Assembly (NCBI GenBank): GCA_965221135.1 | Contig: CBDCRZ010000109.1 | Span: 7,625-71,624 of the forward strand | Source: Sansalvadorimonas sp965221135 | GTDB taxonomy: Bacteria > Pseudomonadota > Gammaproteobacteria > Pseudomonadales > Endozoicomonadaceae | Length of the DNA stretch: 64,000 nucleotides | Reading direction: 5' to 3' | In this document: piece by piece, positions 45,120-54,159 of the stretch | How positions within the stretch are numbered: position 1 is the stretch's first letter | Layout: each line of letters opens with the position of its first letter | Notes under the pieces: model-generated | Databases searched by the model: none | What the model saw: the letters and a program-made list of their open reading frames with translations, nothing else | Told to the model about the DNA's origin: nothing | Translations under genes and position numbers: made by a program

Positions 45120-46190
45120 TCAGGGGTTTGGCTGCCTGATGCTGTTATAACGGCCTTCGCCATACTCTTTGAGTGAATGGTCGCCGAGGTGTACTTTGAT
45201 CTTTGCCCATACTGTCCACAGCAGGTGCTGCCCCTGACGCCAGCTGTCAAAGCGTGCCCATTCGGCCGGTGTCGCATGACGACCAAAATACTCCTGCAGA
45301 AATGCACTGCACTGAACATCACTTAAGTTCGACTCTTCACAGCAGGATGCCAGGTCAAAGAGTGGGTCATTTAATCCTGCGTATTCCCAATCGATTATGT
45401 AGAGTCGTTCACCTTCAATCAGGTTGTCTGGCACCAGATCGTTGTGACAGAGGCTGTCTGCTGTGTGTGGGTGTTCACCCTGTGCAGTATGAATCTGGTT
45501 GAGCACATGTTGTCTTGCTGCAGGATAACTGTCCGGTAAAGCGACGCCATGTTCTTTTGCCAATGCCTCGTAGGTTTCGAGCTTGCCGTGAAAATCAAAA
45601 GCTTTGGCTTCGGTTACGGGCAGGTTATGGAGACGTTTCAAAAGTGGGGTGATCTTTTGTCTGCTTTTAAACGTGTCCTGAGTTGTATAGGTTCTTCCAT
45701 TGATAAAACCAGTGACTTTAATGCCAGATACAGCATCAAAGTGGGGGGTGTCTGCATCCAGTCCCGTCTGTTTGATTAGCGACAGATGATGTTCTTCGGC
45801 GGCTCTGTCAATCATCTCTTCTGTGCCTATACCGGGGATTCTCAAAACGTAGCGTTGTGTCTGATCGTTTTTAAGTCCAAAGGTAAAGTTGGTGTTGGTC
45901 AGCCCGCCAGATAGAGGTCCCTGCCAGATTATCTCTAAGGGGTTTGCCTGAAGTGCCTGAGCAATTATTGTTTCCTGTTCTGAGGTGAGAGCTTGAGGGC
46001 GCATGGAAATAACAGGCGTGATACCAGAACAAGTCTGAATGTCATGATCTGCAAGTTGAAGAGTGGGTTGACCCTTCTGAACATCTGCTTTGAGGGATAT
46101 TCTCTGGGGGGCGTCGGAAGCCGTGCTGCCCGCTATGGGAGCTTGTGCAGCATGAGAAGAGGCTGGGAGCGGTGAGGTAATGCTGTCCAT
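45120..46190 (-). CDS. Choline/ethanolamine kinase-like phosphotransferase
   Basis: The C-terminal 270 residues form a choline kinase/APH-like fold: GGLTNTNFTFGL near the N-lobe, the catalytic loop CHNDLVPDNLIEG, and the metal-binding DWEYAGLNDPLFDLAS, closest to LicA-type choline kinases. About 80 residues of Ser/Ala/Pro-rich sequence precede the kinase. The start is uncertain: I use an ATG at 46190 (AGGA just upstream); a TTG at 46229 and an ATG at 46004 are alternatives with no better site. It lies between the spoT and ridA genes, which are usually adjacent. A role in phosphocholine decoration is possible but unproven. Confidence 0.78.
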   Translation of the reverse strand: MDSITSPLPASSHAAQAPIAGSTASDAPQRISLKADVQKGQPTLQLADHDIQTCSGITPVISMRPQALTSEQETIIAQALQANPLEIIWQGPLSGGLTNTNFTFGLKNDQTQRYVLRIPGIGTEEMIDRAAEEHHLSLIKQTGLDADTPHFDAVSGIKVTGFINGRTYTTQDTFKSRQKITPLLKRLHNLPVTEAKAFDFHGKLETYEALAKEHGVALPDSYPAARQHVLNQIHTAQGEHPHTADSLCHNDLVPDNLIEGERLYIIDWEYAGLNDPLFDLASCCEESNLSDVQCSAFLQEYFGRHATPAEWARFDSWRQGQHLLWTVWAKIKVHLGDHSLKEYGEGRYNSIRQPNP

Positions 46191-46287
46191 GTCCTGAGTC
46201 CACAAGTTGGTCAATTGGATATTGGACAAAGGAGGGAGGATTTCGGCGCTAACAGAGCTGTCAGCACCGGTGTCTTTTATAAAAAGG

Positions 46288-46318
46288 CCTTCCCGCTACT
46301 TTCATATACGCGGGAAGG
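46288..46318. terminator. Hairpin terminator between two reverse-strand genes
   Basis: CCTTCCCGC pairs with GCGGGAAGG, with T-rich tracts on both outer sides (AAAAAGG before, TTTTTTT after). It follows the stop of the orphan gene at 46341. Confidence 0.75.
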
Positions 46319-46340
46319 TTTTTTTGTATATTTGCAGTGG

Positions 46341-47417
46341 TTACCTGTCTTCCTTTTCCAGAAGTTTCTTCCTGACTTCAAGATAAAGAGATTTATGACC
46401 CCTTACCCACAAGTCAGAAACCAGTAACTCATCAATAGGAGTCTGAGAGCTAAAGTTTGTAAGACCATCGTCAGTAAACAATAAGTTGAGAGTTCGCTCC
46501 GGTTTGTGGTGTTTAAATTTCTCTGGGCAAGAAGCCACTTCCGATATCACCGTATAAGTACCTCCCTGACACATCAACAGATGACTTTTTGCTTTTAAAA
46601 CTCTGTCAGTATTCTCAGGATAAGCAATATTGGCCAGAATATTAAAACACCCTAACGACAAGCAACGCTGCCCAATTTCATCAAGTACAGACATTAGCAT
46701 TTGCTGCTGTCTATGCAGCTCTCTTGCTTTTGTCTTGCCATCCTGAAAGGATTTAGCATATCGCCCGTCACTGTCCATGCCACCCATGTATGCTCCGCCA
46801 CGACCACCCACTGTGAGTATGCATTGTGGGCCTGGCATACTCTTGAGACCAGACCGGGCCTCCTCCTTATCATTCCAAAGTTCAAGCGGCTTATTATCAA
46901 CTGGCGTAACTATACTGGGAGCCGCATAGCCAACGTCTACTTTGTTGTAAAAGCTACGGCTTTCTTGAGGGTCTGGTACGACTACATTTCCAATACTGAA
47001 TTCCCCTTCATCTTCCTCCGGAGGTTTTGTGGGCGGCACAGGAGCTTCTGGCAGAATTGCTTCAGGTTGCGTATCAGAAGGCCTGGGCAGTCTTTCAAAC
47101 AAGGTCACTTCTTCCTCAGTGTTGACCTGTAATTTGCTTCGAACACCTTCAAGTACTCCCCCGATTTTATTATTAACCCAGACTTTCCTTATAAGGCTCT
47201 CATAGCCTTTTTGATTCCTCATTCCCTTCACAGCCTCCGGCATGCTAATAGCACCAGATTCACAGAAGATATTAGTCAGCTTCGGCTTGGCTTTTTTCCC
47301 CAGGCTAAACAGCTTTCTTGCAAAACCTTCTACAGCCTGTTCACCGTCCTCTGAAGGGCTGGCCTGGTTAGCGCCAGCAACCCCGGATAAATTGTTCGAT
47401 CCCTGTGCTGCATTCAT
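46341..47417 (-). CDS. Unrecognised proline-rich protein
   Basis: I do not recognise a family. From the ATG at 47417, preceded by AAAGGAAAA, the protein is 358 aa; an upstream in-frame codon at 47468 is less likely. The N-terminus is Asn/Ser/Gly-rich (MNAAQGSNNLSGVAGANQAS), with a Pro/Glu-rich segment in the middle (APVPPTKPPEEDEGE) and a mixed C-terminal domain containing GGRGGAYMGGMDSDGRYAKS. No signal peptide or membrane segment. The low-complexity N-terminus and the position among non-conserved genes would suit a translocated protein, but that is a guess. Confidence 0.6.
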   Translation of the reverse strand: MNAAQGSNNLSGVAGANQASPSEDGEQAVEGFARKLFSLGKKAKPKLTNIFCESGAISMPEAVKGMRNQKGYESLIRKVWVNNKIGGVLEGVRSKLQVNTEEEVTLFERLPRPSDTQPEAILPEAPVPPTKPPEEDEGEFSIGNVVVPDPQESRSFYNKVDVGYAAPSIVTPVDNKPLELWNDKEEARSGLKSMPGPQCILTVGGRGGAYMGGMDSDGRYAKSFQDGKTKARELHRQQQMLMSVLDEIGQRCLSLGCFNILANIAYPENTDRVLKAKSHLLMCQGGTYTVISEVASCPEKFKHHKPERTLNLLFTDDGLTNFSSQTPIDELLVSDLWVRGHKSLYLEVRKKLLEKEDR

Positions 47418-47672
47418 CACATTTTCCTTTCTTTGCTTAAAATCATTCTTCAGGAATATGTGAGACAAGTTGTTAAGGAATGTTCTTCCAAAATGTTATT
47501 TGAGCTGACTGTTTGGTTAGAAAGAAGAAGACAGGGAAGAAGCTGGTAGCATTAAGAAAGAGGGTTGCCCGGCCAAAACCGGGCAATAACAATCAGGCTC
47601 AGTAGGGAGTACCTGCTGCCACCCTGCAGAGGTATCCCCCACGCCTGATCTAATCCAGGAAAATGCTGATGA

Positions 47673-49814
47673 TCATTGCTCAGGAGCCTGATCTTTGGTC
47701 TTGGTGCGGGAGATCGAGTGAACGCCATTAATGGTTCGCATACGTTTAATGATGTGCGCCAGATGGAGGCGATCCTGCACGCTGATCAGAACCAGCGCCA
47801 GACTGTAGCGAGTGCCGTGTTCTTCCACGCCAATCTTCTCGATACTGGCTTCCGCCGCAGTAATAGCTGTGGCGATGGAAGCAATCATGCCGCGTTGCTG
47901 GTCGATGTAGACGCTGAGCTCCACCATAAACTCACCCTGCACATTTTTGTCCCAGTCCACTTCCAGGATTTTCTCCGGACTATGGCGAATTTCAGAGATA
48001 TTACTGCAGGTCTCGTTATGAATAACCAGTCCGCGGCCGGAGCTGACGTGACCAACCACCGGGTCGCCGGGAATTGGGTGGCAGCAGCGGGCGAAGCTGA
48101 TAATCATGCCCTCGGTGCCTTTGATGGTCAGAGGCTTTTCAGGGCTTGAGGAATCCAGATGATCTGGCTCCATCAGCTGAATATCCAGCAGACGGCGGGC
48201 GATGACGTAGGCCATCTGGTTGCCCAGGCCGATATCTTCGAGCAGGTCATCCAGCTGGGTGTTGTCGGTATACAGCAGTACAGCATCAAGACTGTTGCTG
48301 GAAATCTGATCGAGATTGCTGCCCTGACTAACCAGTACTTTATTAAGCAGACGGCGGCCCAGTGCAATAGATTCTGCCTGACGCTGATTCTTCAGGTAGT
48401 GGCGAATATTGGAGCGCGCCTTACTGGTGATGATGTAGTTCAACCAGGCGGCGTTAGGTCGTGCGCCGGGTGCGGTAATCACTTCGACTGTCTCACCGCT
48501 GTTGAGCGGCTGGCTGAGTGAAGCCAGTTTACGGTCGATACGACAGGCCACGCAGGTGTTGCCGACATCGGTATGCACGGCATAAGCGAAATCGACAGGT
48601 GTCGCGCCCCGTGGCAGTTCCATAATGTCGCCCTGAGGTGTGAATACGTAAACCTCATCGGGGAAGAGGTCGACCTTCACATTCTCGATAAACTCCAGAG
48701 AGTTACCGGCGGTCTGTTGCAGCTCCAGCAGATTCTGCAGCCAGGAGTGAGTACGGCTCTTGCTGCCCAGCAGCGCTTCATCCCCGGACTTGTACAGCCA
48801 GTGAGCGGCAATACCATTGTTCGCCATGTCTTCCATTTCCTGCGTGCGAATCTGCACTTCCACGGGAATGCCGTGCAGGCCGAACAGGGTGGTATGGAGT
48901 GACTGGTAACCGTTGGCTTTGGGAATGGCGATGTAATCTTTAAAGCGCCCGGGAAAGGGTTTGAACAGGTTGTGGACAAAACCCAGGGTGCGGTAACAGT
49001 TGTCCACACTGTTGACAATAATGCGAATGCCAAACACATCCATAATCTCAGAGAAGGATTTACGCTGTTCCTTCATCTTGGAATAGATGCTGTACATGTG
49101 TTTCTCGCGACCCATTACCCGGCCTTTCAGGCCTTCGCTTTCCAGGCGTGAGTTAATGCTTTCCACAACACTGCTGACAATCTCCCTGCGATTGCCACGG
49201 GCGCGGCGTACCGCTTTTAACAGCATGCCGGAACGCATGGGGTAAGAGGCCTGGAAGCAAAGGTCTTCCAGCTCGATGCGCATCTGATGCATACCCAGTC
49301 GCTGGGCCAGCGGGGTATAAATTTCGAGAGTTTCTTTGGCAATGCGGCGGCGCTTGGCCGGGCGCATAACACCCAGAGTACGCATGTTGTGAGTACGGTC
49401 GGCCAGCTTCACCAGAATGACGCGAATATCGCGCGCCATGGCCAGTGCCATTTTCTGGAAGTTATCAGCCTGGGCCAGGGTTTTGTCTTCGTACTCAACG
49501 TGGGTCAGCTTGCTGACACCATCCACAATCTCGGCAACGGTTTCCCCAAATTGTTTTTGAATAGCGCTTTTGGGGATGCTGGTATCTTCAATTACATCAT
49601 GGAGCATGGCAGCCATCAGGCTTTGATGGTCCATGTGCATATCAGCAAGAATGCAGGCTACCGCGAGAGGATGGGTAACGTAGGGTTCGCCGGAGCGGCG
49701 TTTTTGACCATCATGAGCCTGTTCGGCGAAGTAATAGGCACGCTTAACCTGATCAATCTGTTCAGAGGTCAGATAAGATTTCAGCCGCCAGGCCAGATCA
49801 TTAATGGTCGACAA
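47673..49814 (-). CDS. spoT: SpoT, bifunctional (p)ppGpp synthetase/hydrolase
   Basis: The 713-aa protein has the hydrolase HD domain (MLHDVIEDT), the synthetase domain with RFKD (GRFKDYIAIPKANGYQSLHTT; the RxKD form marks bifunctional enzymes), a TGS domain (VYVFTPQGDIMELPRGATPVDFAY) and a C-terminal ACT domain. It controls the stringent response. It lies 208 bp downstream of rpoZ in the usual order. Confidence 0.96.
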   Translation of the reverse strand: MSTINDLAWRLKSYLTSEQIDQVKRAYYFAEQAHDGQKRRSGEPYVTHPLAVACILADMHMDHQSLMAAMLHDVIEDTSIPKSAIQKQFGETVAEIVDGVSKLTHVEYEDKTLAQADNFQKMALAMARDIRVILVKLADRTHNMRTLGVMRPAKRRRIAKETLEIYTPLAQRLGMHQMRIELEDLCFQASYPMRSGMLLKAVRRARGNRREIVSSVVESINSRLESEGLKGRVMGREKHMYSIYSKMKEQRKSFSEIMDVFGIRIIVNSVDNCYRTLGFVHNLFKPFPGRFKDYIAIPKANGYQSLHTTLFGLHGIPVEVQIRTQEMEDMANNGIAAHWLYKSGDEALLGSKSRTHSWLQNLLELQQTAGNSLEFIENVKVDLFPDEVYVFTPQGDIMELPRGATPVDFAYAVHTDVGNTCVACRIDRKLASLSQPLNSGETVEVITAPGARPNAAWLNYIITSKARSNIRHYLKNQRQAESIALGRRLLNKVLVSQGSNLDQISSNSLDAVLLYTDNTQLDDLLEDIGLGNQMAYVIARRLLDIQLMEPDHLDSSSPEKPLTIKGTEGMIISFARCCHPIPGDPVVGHVSSGRGLVIHNETCSNISEIRHSPEKILEVDWDKNVQGEFMVELSVYIDQQRGMIASIATAITAAEASIEKIGVEEHGTRYSLALVLISVQDRLHLAHIIKRMRTINGVHSISRTKTKDQAPEQ

Positions 49815-50022
49815 TACCCGCTCCTTGTTTCAGGTTTACACTGCGTCCTGACTGTGTTCAAACGGGTAGGGCATGGTGCACGAGCCTGAGCCTGGAAAAT
49901 TGGTCAGAACACCTGACCAGCCTCTGGCGAAAAGCCTTAATAGAAGAGAGGCTGGTGTAGGGGAAGCAGTATGAACAAATCCTACCGTAAACATCCTGCT
50001 GCCTTGCAGCAGGAAAGGACGA

Positions 50023-50274
50023 TCAGCCTTCCAGACCGGCCAGCAGCATACCTGCATCGTCATCTTCACGGTCTTCACGTTCGATCTGCTTGGGATCAAT
50101 CAGGCCATCAGCGATTTCGCGCAGAGCTACAACAGTCGCCTTGTCATTTTCCCAATCAACCTTTGGGTCCTTGCCGCCAATAGTCAGCTGGCGGGCGCGC
50201 TTGCTTGCAGCCATAACCAGTTCAAAACGGTTATCAACGTTATCTAGGCAGTCTTCAACGGTTACTCGTGCCAC
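50023..50274 (-). CDS. rpoZ: RNA polymerase omega subunit
   Basis: The omega subunit promotes RNA polymerase assembly. It matches the family from ARVTVEDCLDNVDNRFELVM onward, with KRARQL and an acidic tail. The frame is open from a GTG at 50286, but that codon overlaps the GGAG that would serve as ribosome site; the GTG at 50274 is correctly spaced and gives the normal N-terminus (83 aa). The stop is followed by spoT. Its usual upstream partner gmk is about 3.9 kb away here. Confidence 0.93.
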   Translation of the reverse strand: MARVTVEDCLDNVDNRFELVMAASKRARQLTIGGKDPKVDWENDKATVVALREIADGLIDPKQIEREDREDDDAGMLLAGLEG

Positions 50275-50286
50275 AGTGTGCTCCAC

Positions 50287-51361
50287 ATATTTATGCTAGT
50301 TGGCCCGGATTCAGGCTTAGGAATCCAAAATTACAGGTTGCAGGCTGCCAGGTTACAAACCTTGTCATTCCTGAGCTTACGGCGTCTTCTCTCTCAAATA
50401 GAAAACAGAAGAACCCTTAAATCCACATTGGATTCCGAAGAATTCCAGAATCAATTCAAGCTAATGTCGAAAAGAGTTATGTGCAGGGCCGGCCGTCAGC
50501 AATCCGCAAGCTGTCAGTTTACTGAAAGAATAGCGATAATGACAAGGCGGGAAAGGAATTTTTCCGGCTTTGGGCGTCCCTGTTTGTAACACCGACTTGA
50601 AACGCAGTGAAATGTAACAGAGAGAAAGGAATAAATGCTGGGTATAAAGGTGACTCAGCAACGAGCGGTTATGAAATGCGTTTGGTGAGTAGACAGCCTT
50701 TTGTGTTGGTTTATATCAGTATTGCTCACCGTCAGTAAGTGAATCGTGACGGCTGGTAAGTATGTGGTGAATTATAAGGGGTGTGTTTACAGGGCACTTG
50801 CCCTGAATCAATAGCACGCAGCTATCTCAGTAATATCTTCGCAACTCACATCCCTCCAATGGAAGTCGCACCCAGGTACGATACCCATGAAATCTATCGT
50901 GCTTACAAAGCTTTTTACGCCTGAGGCTTAAAAGATAAAAACAGGTTTTTGTGAATAAACCAATGCCGCCACTTTTGTGGGTAAAGAAAATTTAATGGGG
51001 TAAAAGTGTCTTATTTGGGGTGTATTGATAGGTCAAAGAAGCAACAGGGAATTTTTCCGGTATTTGAACAGATGTAGTGGATATTCGCTTCCGAAGCCAC
51101 ATCTAAGAGTAAACAGTCTGTTTGTGTTGTTTTCGTCAGTTTTTACGTGATAAACCCCATTCTTTTAGGCGTTTGTGTAGATATTTTCATCGTAAAAGTG
51201 TTGTTTTATGTCAATGCGCTTGCAGCAAAATATCCTGAATATAGCGACCATCAATTTTCCTCTTTGATTCGTACAGGGATTGTTGCTGACAAACCATTCT
51301 CAAGTTTGTTGGCCGAGTCTGTTCCTCCCTGTGCCTTTCCTTCTCAACAGGGTCGCTGTAT
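50287..51361. other. 1.07-kb stretch without recognised genes
   Basis: Divergent intergenic region between rpoZ and the POT-like transporter. Short frames exist (for example 50461-50661 reverse, 51147-51389 forward), but none has a good start or recognisable sequence. I see no tRNA, repeat or clear terminator. It may hold promoters for both sides or a decayed gene. Confidence 0.55.
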
Positions 51362-52840
51362 ATGTGGAATAAACTTAATAAGTCCATGATGTTCTGCCAA
51401 ATGATGTTTGGCCTGTCTTTCTACGGTGTGATGATTATCCTCACCCGTTTCTTCCTGGAAGAGCTGCAATACGGCGAAGCTGAAACCATGATGATCGTGG
51501 GCGCCTTCTCCTCTATCGGTCCTCTGTTCGCTATCGCCGGTGGATTTATTGCTGATAAATTCCTTGGCTCCAAGCGCTCCCTGACTCTGGCTTACATGAG
51601 CTTTGCAACAGGTTACGGCCTGCTGGTTCTGGGCGCTTCTGCCCTGAACGTACCAATGTCCATGTTCGGTATCGCTCTGGCCTCCTATGCTCGTGGCCTG
51701 ATGTCTCCTTCTTACCCAAGTCTGTACAAGCGTACGTTTAAGACTCAGGAAGATTTTGAGAACTGCTACCCAATCAACTACTCCGTGAACAACGTAGGTG
51801 CGCTGCTGGGTCAGTACCTGTACCCAATGCTGATTCTGGTGGTTGGCTTCAACGGTGGCTTCGCTCTGTCTGCTGTCATGGCTGCTCTGGCTGCTGCCGT
51901 TCTGGTTATCTTCCACAAGCCTCTGGTTGAAATCGGTGCCGATATTGACCAGGAACCTGTAAGTGCAAAGAACAAAGGTATCTTCCTGGGTCTGACTGCT
52001 GCCATGCTTGGTATGGTGTTCTTCATGTTCTCCAACATGGAAGTCGGTCAGTACATCGTATACGCCATCGCTGCTTCAGCCGTTGTCTACTTCATCAGCC
52101 TGATGGTGAAGTCCAGCAAGGCTGACGCCCTGCGTATGGGTACCATTCTGATTATGACCATGCTGACCACTGCGTTCTTCGTATACTACGGTCAGATGAT
52201 GACTTCCATGACCATGGTATCCATTAACACCATGCGTGGTGATCTGCTGGGCTTTATCCCTCTGGCGCCAGAAGCTTCTATGGCTCTGAACCCGCTGTGG
52301 TGCATTGTGGCTGGTCCCGCTCTGGCTGGTCTGTTCACTCTCCTGGAAAAGCGTGGCATTAACCTGTCCACTGCAGCCAAGATTGCTGGCTCCTTTGTTC
52401 TGACAGCTGCTGCTTTCGGCGTTCTGACCATGGCTGTTCGTGGTGTGGGTGCTGATGTGGTGATCAGCCCTGACGTGTTCTTCGTTATTCACGCCTTCCT
52501 GGCATTTGGTGAAGTTATCGTAGGTTCCCTGGTTGTTGCCTTCATTCTGTCTGTAACACCTAAGCACATCGAAGGTTTCTCTGTTTCCCTGTTTTCCGTG
52601 GCTATGGCTCTGTCTGGCATCATCGGTGCGGTAATCTCCGGTTCCATCGCTGTTACCGAAGGTCAGGAAATTACTCAGCAGTTCGTACAGACTGTTTACG
52701 GTGACTACTTCTTCATGCTGTCTGTTGCAGCGATTGTGATGGTGGGTGTCGCTCTGGCCTCTTCCGGCATTATTCGCAAGATGCTGAACAAGGCTGACGC
52801 CCTGGACGAGACTGAAGGCCTGGTTGCACAAACTGCCTGA
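51362..52840 (+). CDS. POT/PTR-family (peptide) transporter-like protein
   Basis: The 492-aa membrane protein has about 12-14 hydrophobic segments. The motif GGFIADKFLGSKR is that of proton-dependent oligopeptide transporters. The signature ExxERFxYYG on helix 1, which couples protons to peptide, is replaced by text ending in FGLSFYG, so both the glutamates and the arginine are gone. The transport substrate and even the mechanism may differ from true peptide permeases. Codon use is strongly biased to common codons, suggesting high expression. It lies between rpoZ and gmk, which are usually adjacent. Confidence 0.78.
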   Translation: MWNKLNKSMMFCQMMFGLSFYGVMIILTRFFLEELQYGEAETMMIVGAFSSIGPLFAIAGGFIADKFLGSKRSLTLAYMSFATGYGLLVLGASALNVPMSMFGIALASYARGLMSPSYPSLYKRTFKTQEDFENCYPINYSVNNVGALLGQYLYPMLILVVGFNGGFALSAVMAALAAAVLVIFHKPLVEIGADIDQEPVSAKNKGIFLGLTAAMLGMVFFMFSNMEVGQYIVYAIAASAVVYFISLMVKSSKADALRMGTILIMTMLTTAFFVYYGQMMTSMTMVSINTMRGDLLGFIPLAPEASMALNPLWCIVAGPALAGLFTLLEKRGINLSTAAKIAGSFVLTAAAFGVLTMAVRGVGADVVISPDVFFVIHAFLAFGEVIVGSLVVAFILSVTPKHIEGFSVSLFSVAMALSGIIGAVISGSIAVTEGQEITQQFVQTVYGDYFFMLSVAAIVMVGVALASSGIIRKMLNKADALDETEGLVAQTA

Positions 52841-52880
52841 TCCTTGAATCGAAGCTGCTAAAAGCTAAAGATTCTAAAAA

Positions 52881-52914
52881 AGCCCCGGGATACTCAAGTA
52901 TCCCGGGGCTTTTT
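52881..52914 (+). terminator. Strong terminator after the POT-like gene
   Basis: AGCCCCGGGATAC, a TCAA loop, and GTATCCCGGGGCT form a perfect 13-bp stem followed by TTTTT. Confidence 0.92.
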
Positions 52915-52975
52915 GTATGGGCCGTTGAAACGTAAACTGAACTCTAATACGAAGGCCTATGGTTGAGGAGTGCGG

Positions 52976-54052
52976 GTGTTGGAGAGAACCGTCATTATTG
53001 TGCTGGGGCCTGTGGGTTACGGCAAAAGCACCTTCGCTCATCAGCTGGCGGATGCATCTGAGCACTTGGAATATAAGCTTGAACATATTGATGGTGACCT
53101 GCTGGGGCTGGTAGACAACAATGCTCAGGCCGTTGTTGCTGGTCTCAAAGAGAAGCGTAATCCCATCACCTGCATGATGATTATCTCTGCCATTATGCGT
53201 GGAAAGGTGCCGGTTGTTTCGACCGGTGGTGGTGCACTTTGGTATCACCCTGCGGGGGTTAAAAGCTCTCAAAGCTATCTCCAGGATTTGCTGAAGCAGC
53301 ACGGCATTCGATTACGTGTGAAAGTATTGGTGCCGGGAAAGGGCTTTGCCTCCGTAGCGAAAAACGACAAAGAGTTTAAGACTCACCTTGATAGTGAATA
53401 TGGTGACGAGAGTGCTGTGGTGCGGACAGTTCGGCAACGCAGTGAAGATGGTGTGCAGGGCTGGAAGCCTGACAGTATTGAGCGGGTAAAAAACATATCA
53501 TTGCGCAATAAAGATTTGTGTTTGAAGTGGTCCCGTAAAGCGGCAGAGCTCTACACATACCCACGCAGTTATGATCACACCACATTAAACACCTTTGATT
53601 TTAAACAGGCCGCTTCAACTCTGGGGTTGGGTGTATCGCATTCTGTCTGTATGACTATTAAGTCTAGAGCTTTCCAGCAACTCTATACCGCAGATGCTCA
53701 AGGGATAACGGGTTTACCGGAGAATAAACTCTGGCATAGAACTTTGTTCTATTCACAAGAACTGGTAGAGATGTCTGTTCCCTGGGGGGATGTGCCTTTC
53801 GGGGAAAGACTGTCTGCTGTGTTTGTCAGAATAGAGAATGAGAAGTCTGAGTTCTTATGCAGTTTTATCAAGCTGCCCTTTGATGAAGAGGCTCATCTCA
53901 CAGTTGATAAAGGCCGTTTTGAAGCCAAAGAAATGGCAGGTTTTTCCAAAGCGTTTGCTGCTGATAAGGTGTATGCGGGGATTAAGTTGAAGGCTGTGCG
54001 GCAGGGTGTGACGGTGACAGCCCAGCAGGTGATAGCACTGGCAGACCCGTAA
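52976..54052 (+). CDS. P-loop (polynucleotide-kinase-like) protein with a possible 2H phosphoesterase part
   Basis: No family recognised with certainty. The N-terminal third has a P-loop (GPVGYGKST, residues 11-19 from this start) and a conserved-looking Asp in EHIDGDLLG, like nucleic-acid or small-molecule kinases. The C-terminal part has two His-x-Thr motifs, LWHRTLF and EEAHLTV, 53 residues apart, as in 2H phosphodiesterases. Kinase plus cyclic phosphodiesterase is the order in fungal tRNA ligase; this is an inference from motifs only. Start: GTG at 52976, with GAGGAG at 52965-52970; GTG 52970 and TTG 52979 are alternatives. The stop lies in the first unit of a tandem repeat. Confidence 0.6.
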   Translation: MLERTVIIVLGPVGYGKSTFAHQLADASEHLEYKLEHIDGDLLGLVDNNAQAVVAGLKEKRNPITCMMIISAIMRGKVPVVSTGGGALWYHPAGVKSSQSYLQDLLKQHGIRLRVKVLVPGKGFASVAKNDKEFKTHLDSEYGDESAVVRTVRQRSEDGVQGWKPDSIERVKNISLRNKDLCLKWSRKAAELYTYPRSYDHTTLNTFDFKQAASTLGLGVSHSVCMTIKSRAFQQLYTADAQGITGLPENKLWHRTLFYSQELVEMSVPWGDVPFGERLSAVFVRIENEKSEFLCSFIKLPFDEEAHLTVDKGRFEAKEMAGFSKAFAADKVYAGIKLKAVRQGVTVTAQQVIALADP

Positions 54053-54136
54053 AGGACTGCCAGACCCGTAAAGGACTGCCAGACCCGTAAAGGACTGCCA
54101 GACCCGTAAAGGACTGCCAGACCCGTAAAGGACTGC
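54042..54136 (+). repeat. Five exact 19-bp tandem repeats
   Basis: CAGACCCGTAAAGGACTGC is repeated five times without change, starting at 54042, 54061, 54080, 54099 and 54118. The first unit contains the stop codon of the P-loop gene. The last unit is 23 bp from the gmk stop on the other strand. Confidence 0.97.
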
Positions 54137-54159
54137 CAGTTCAGGGATTGCTTCAGAGC

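Noticed and set aside
51147..51389. 80-codon open frame before the POT-like gene
   Set aside because: It overlaps the transporter start and has no family features.
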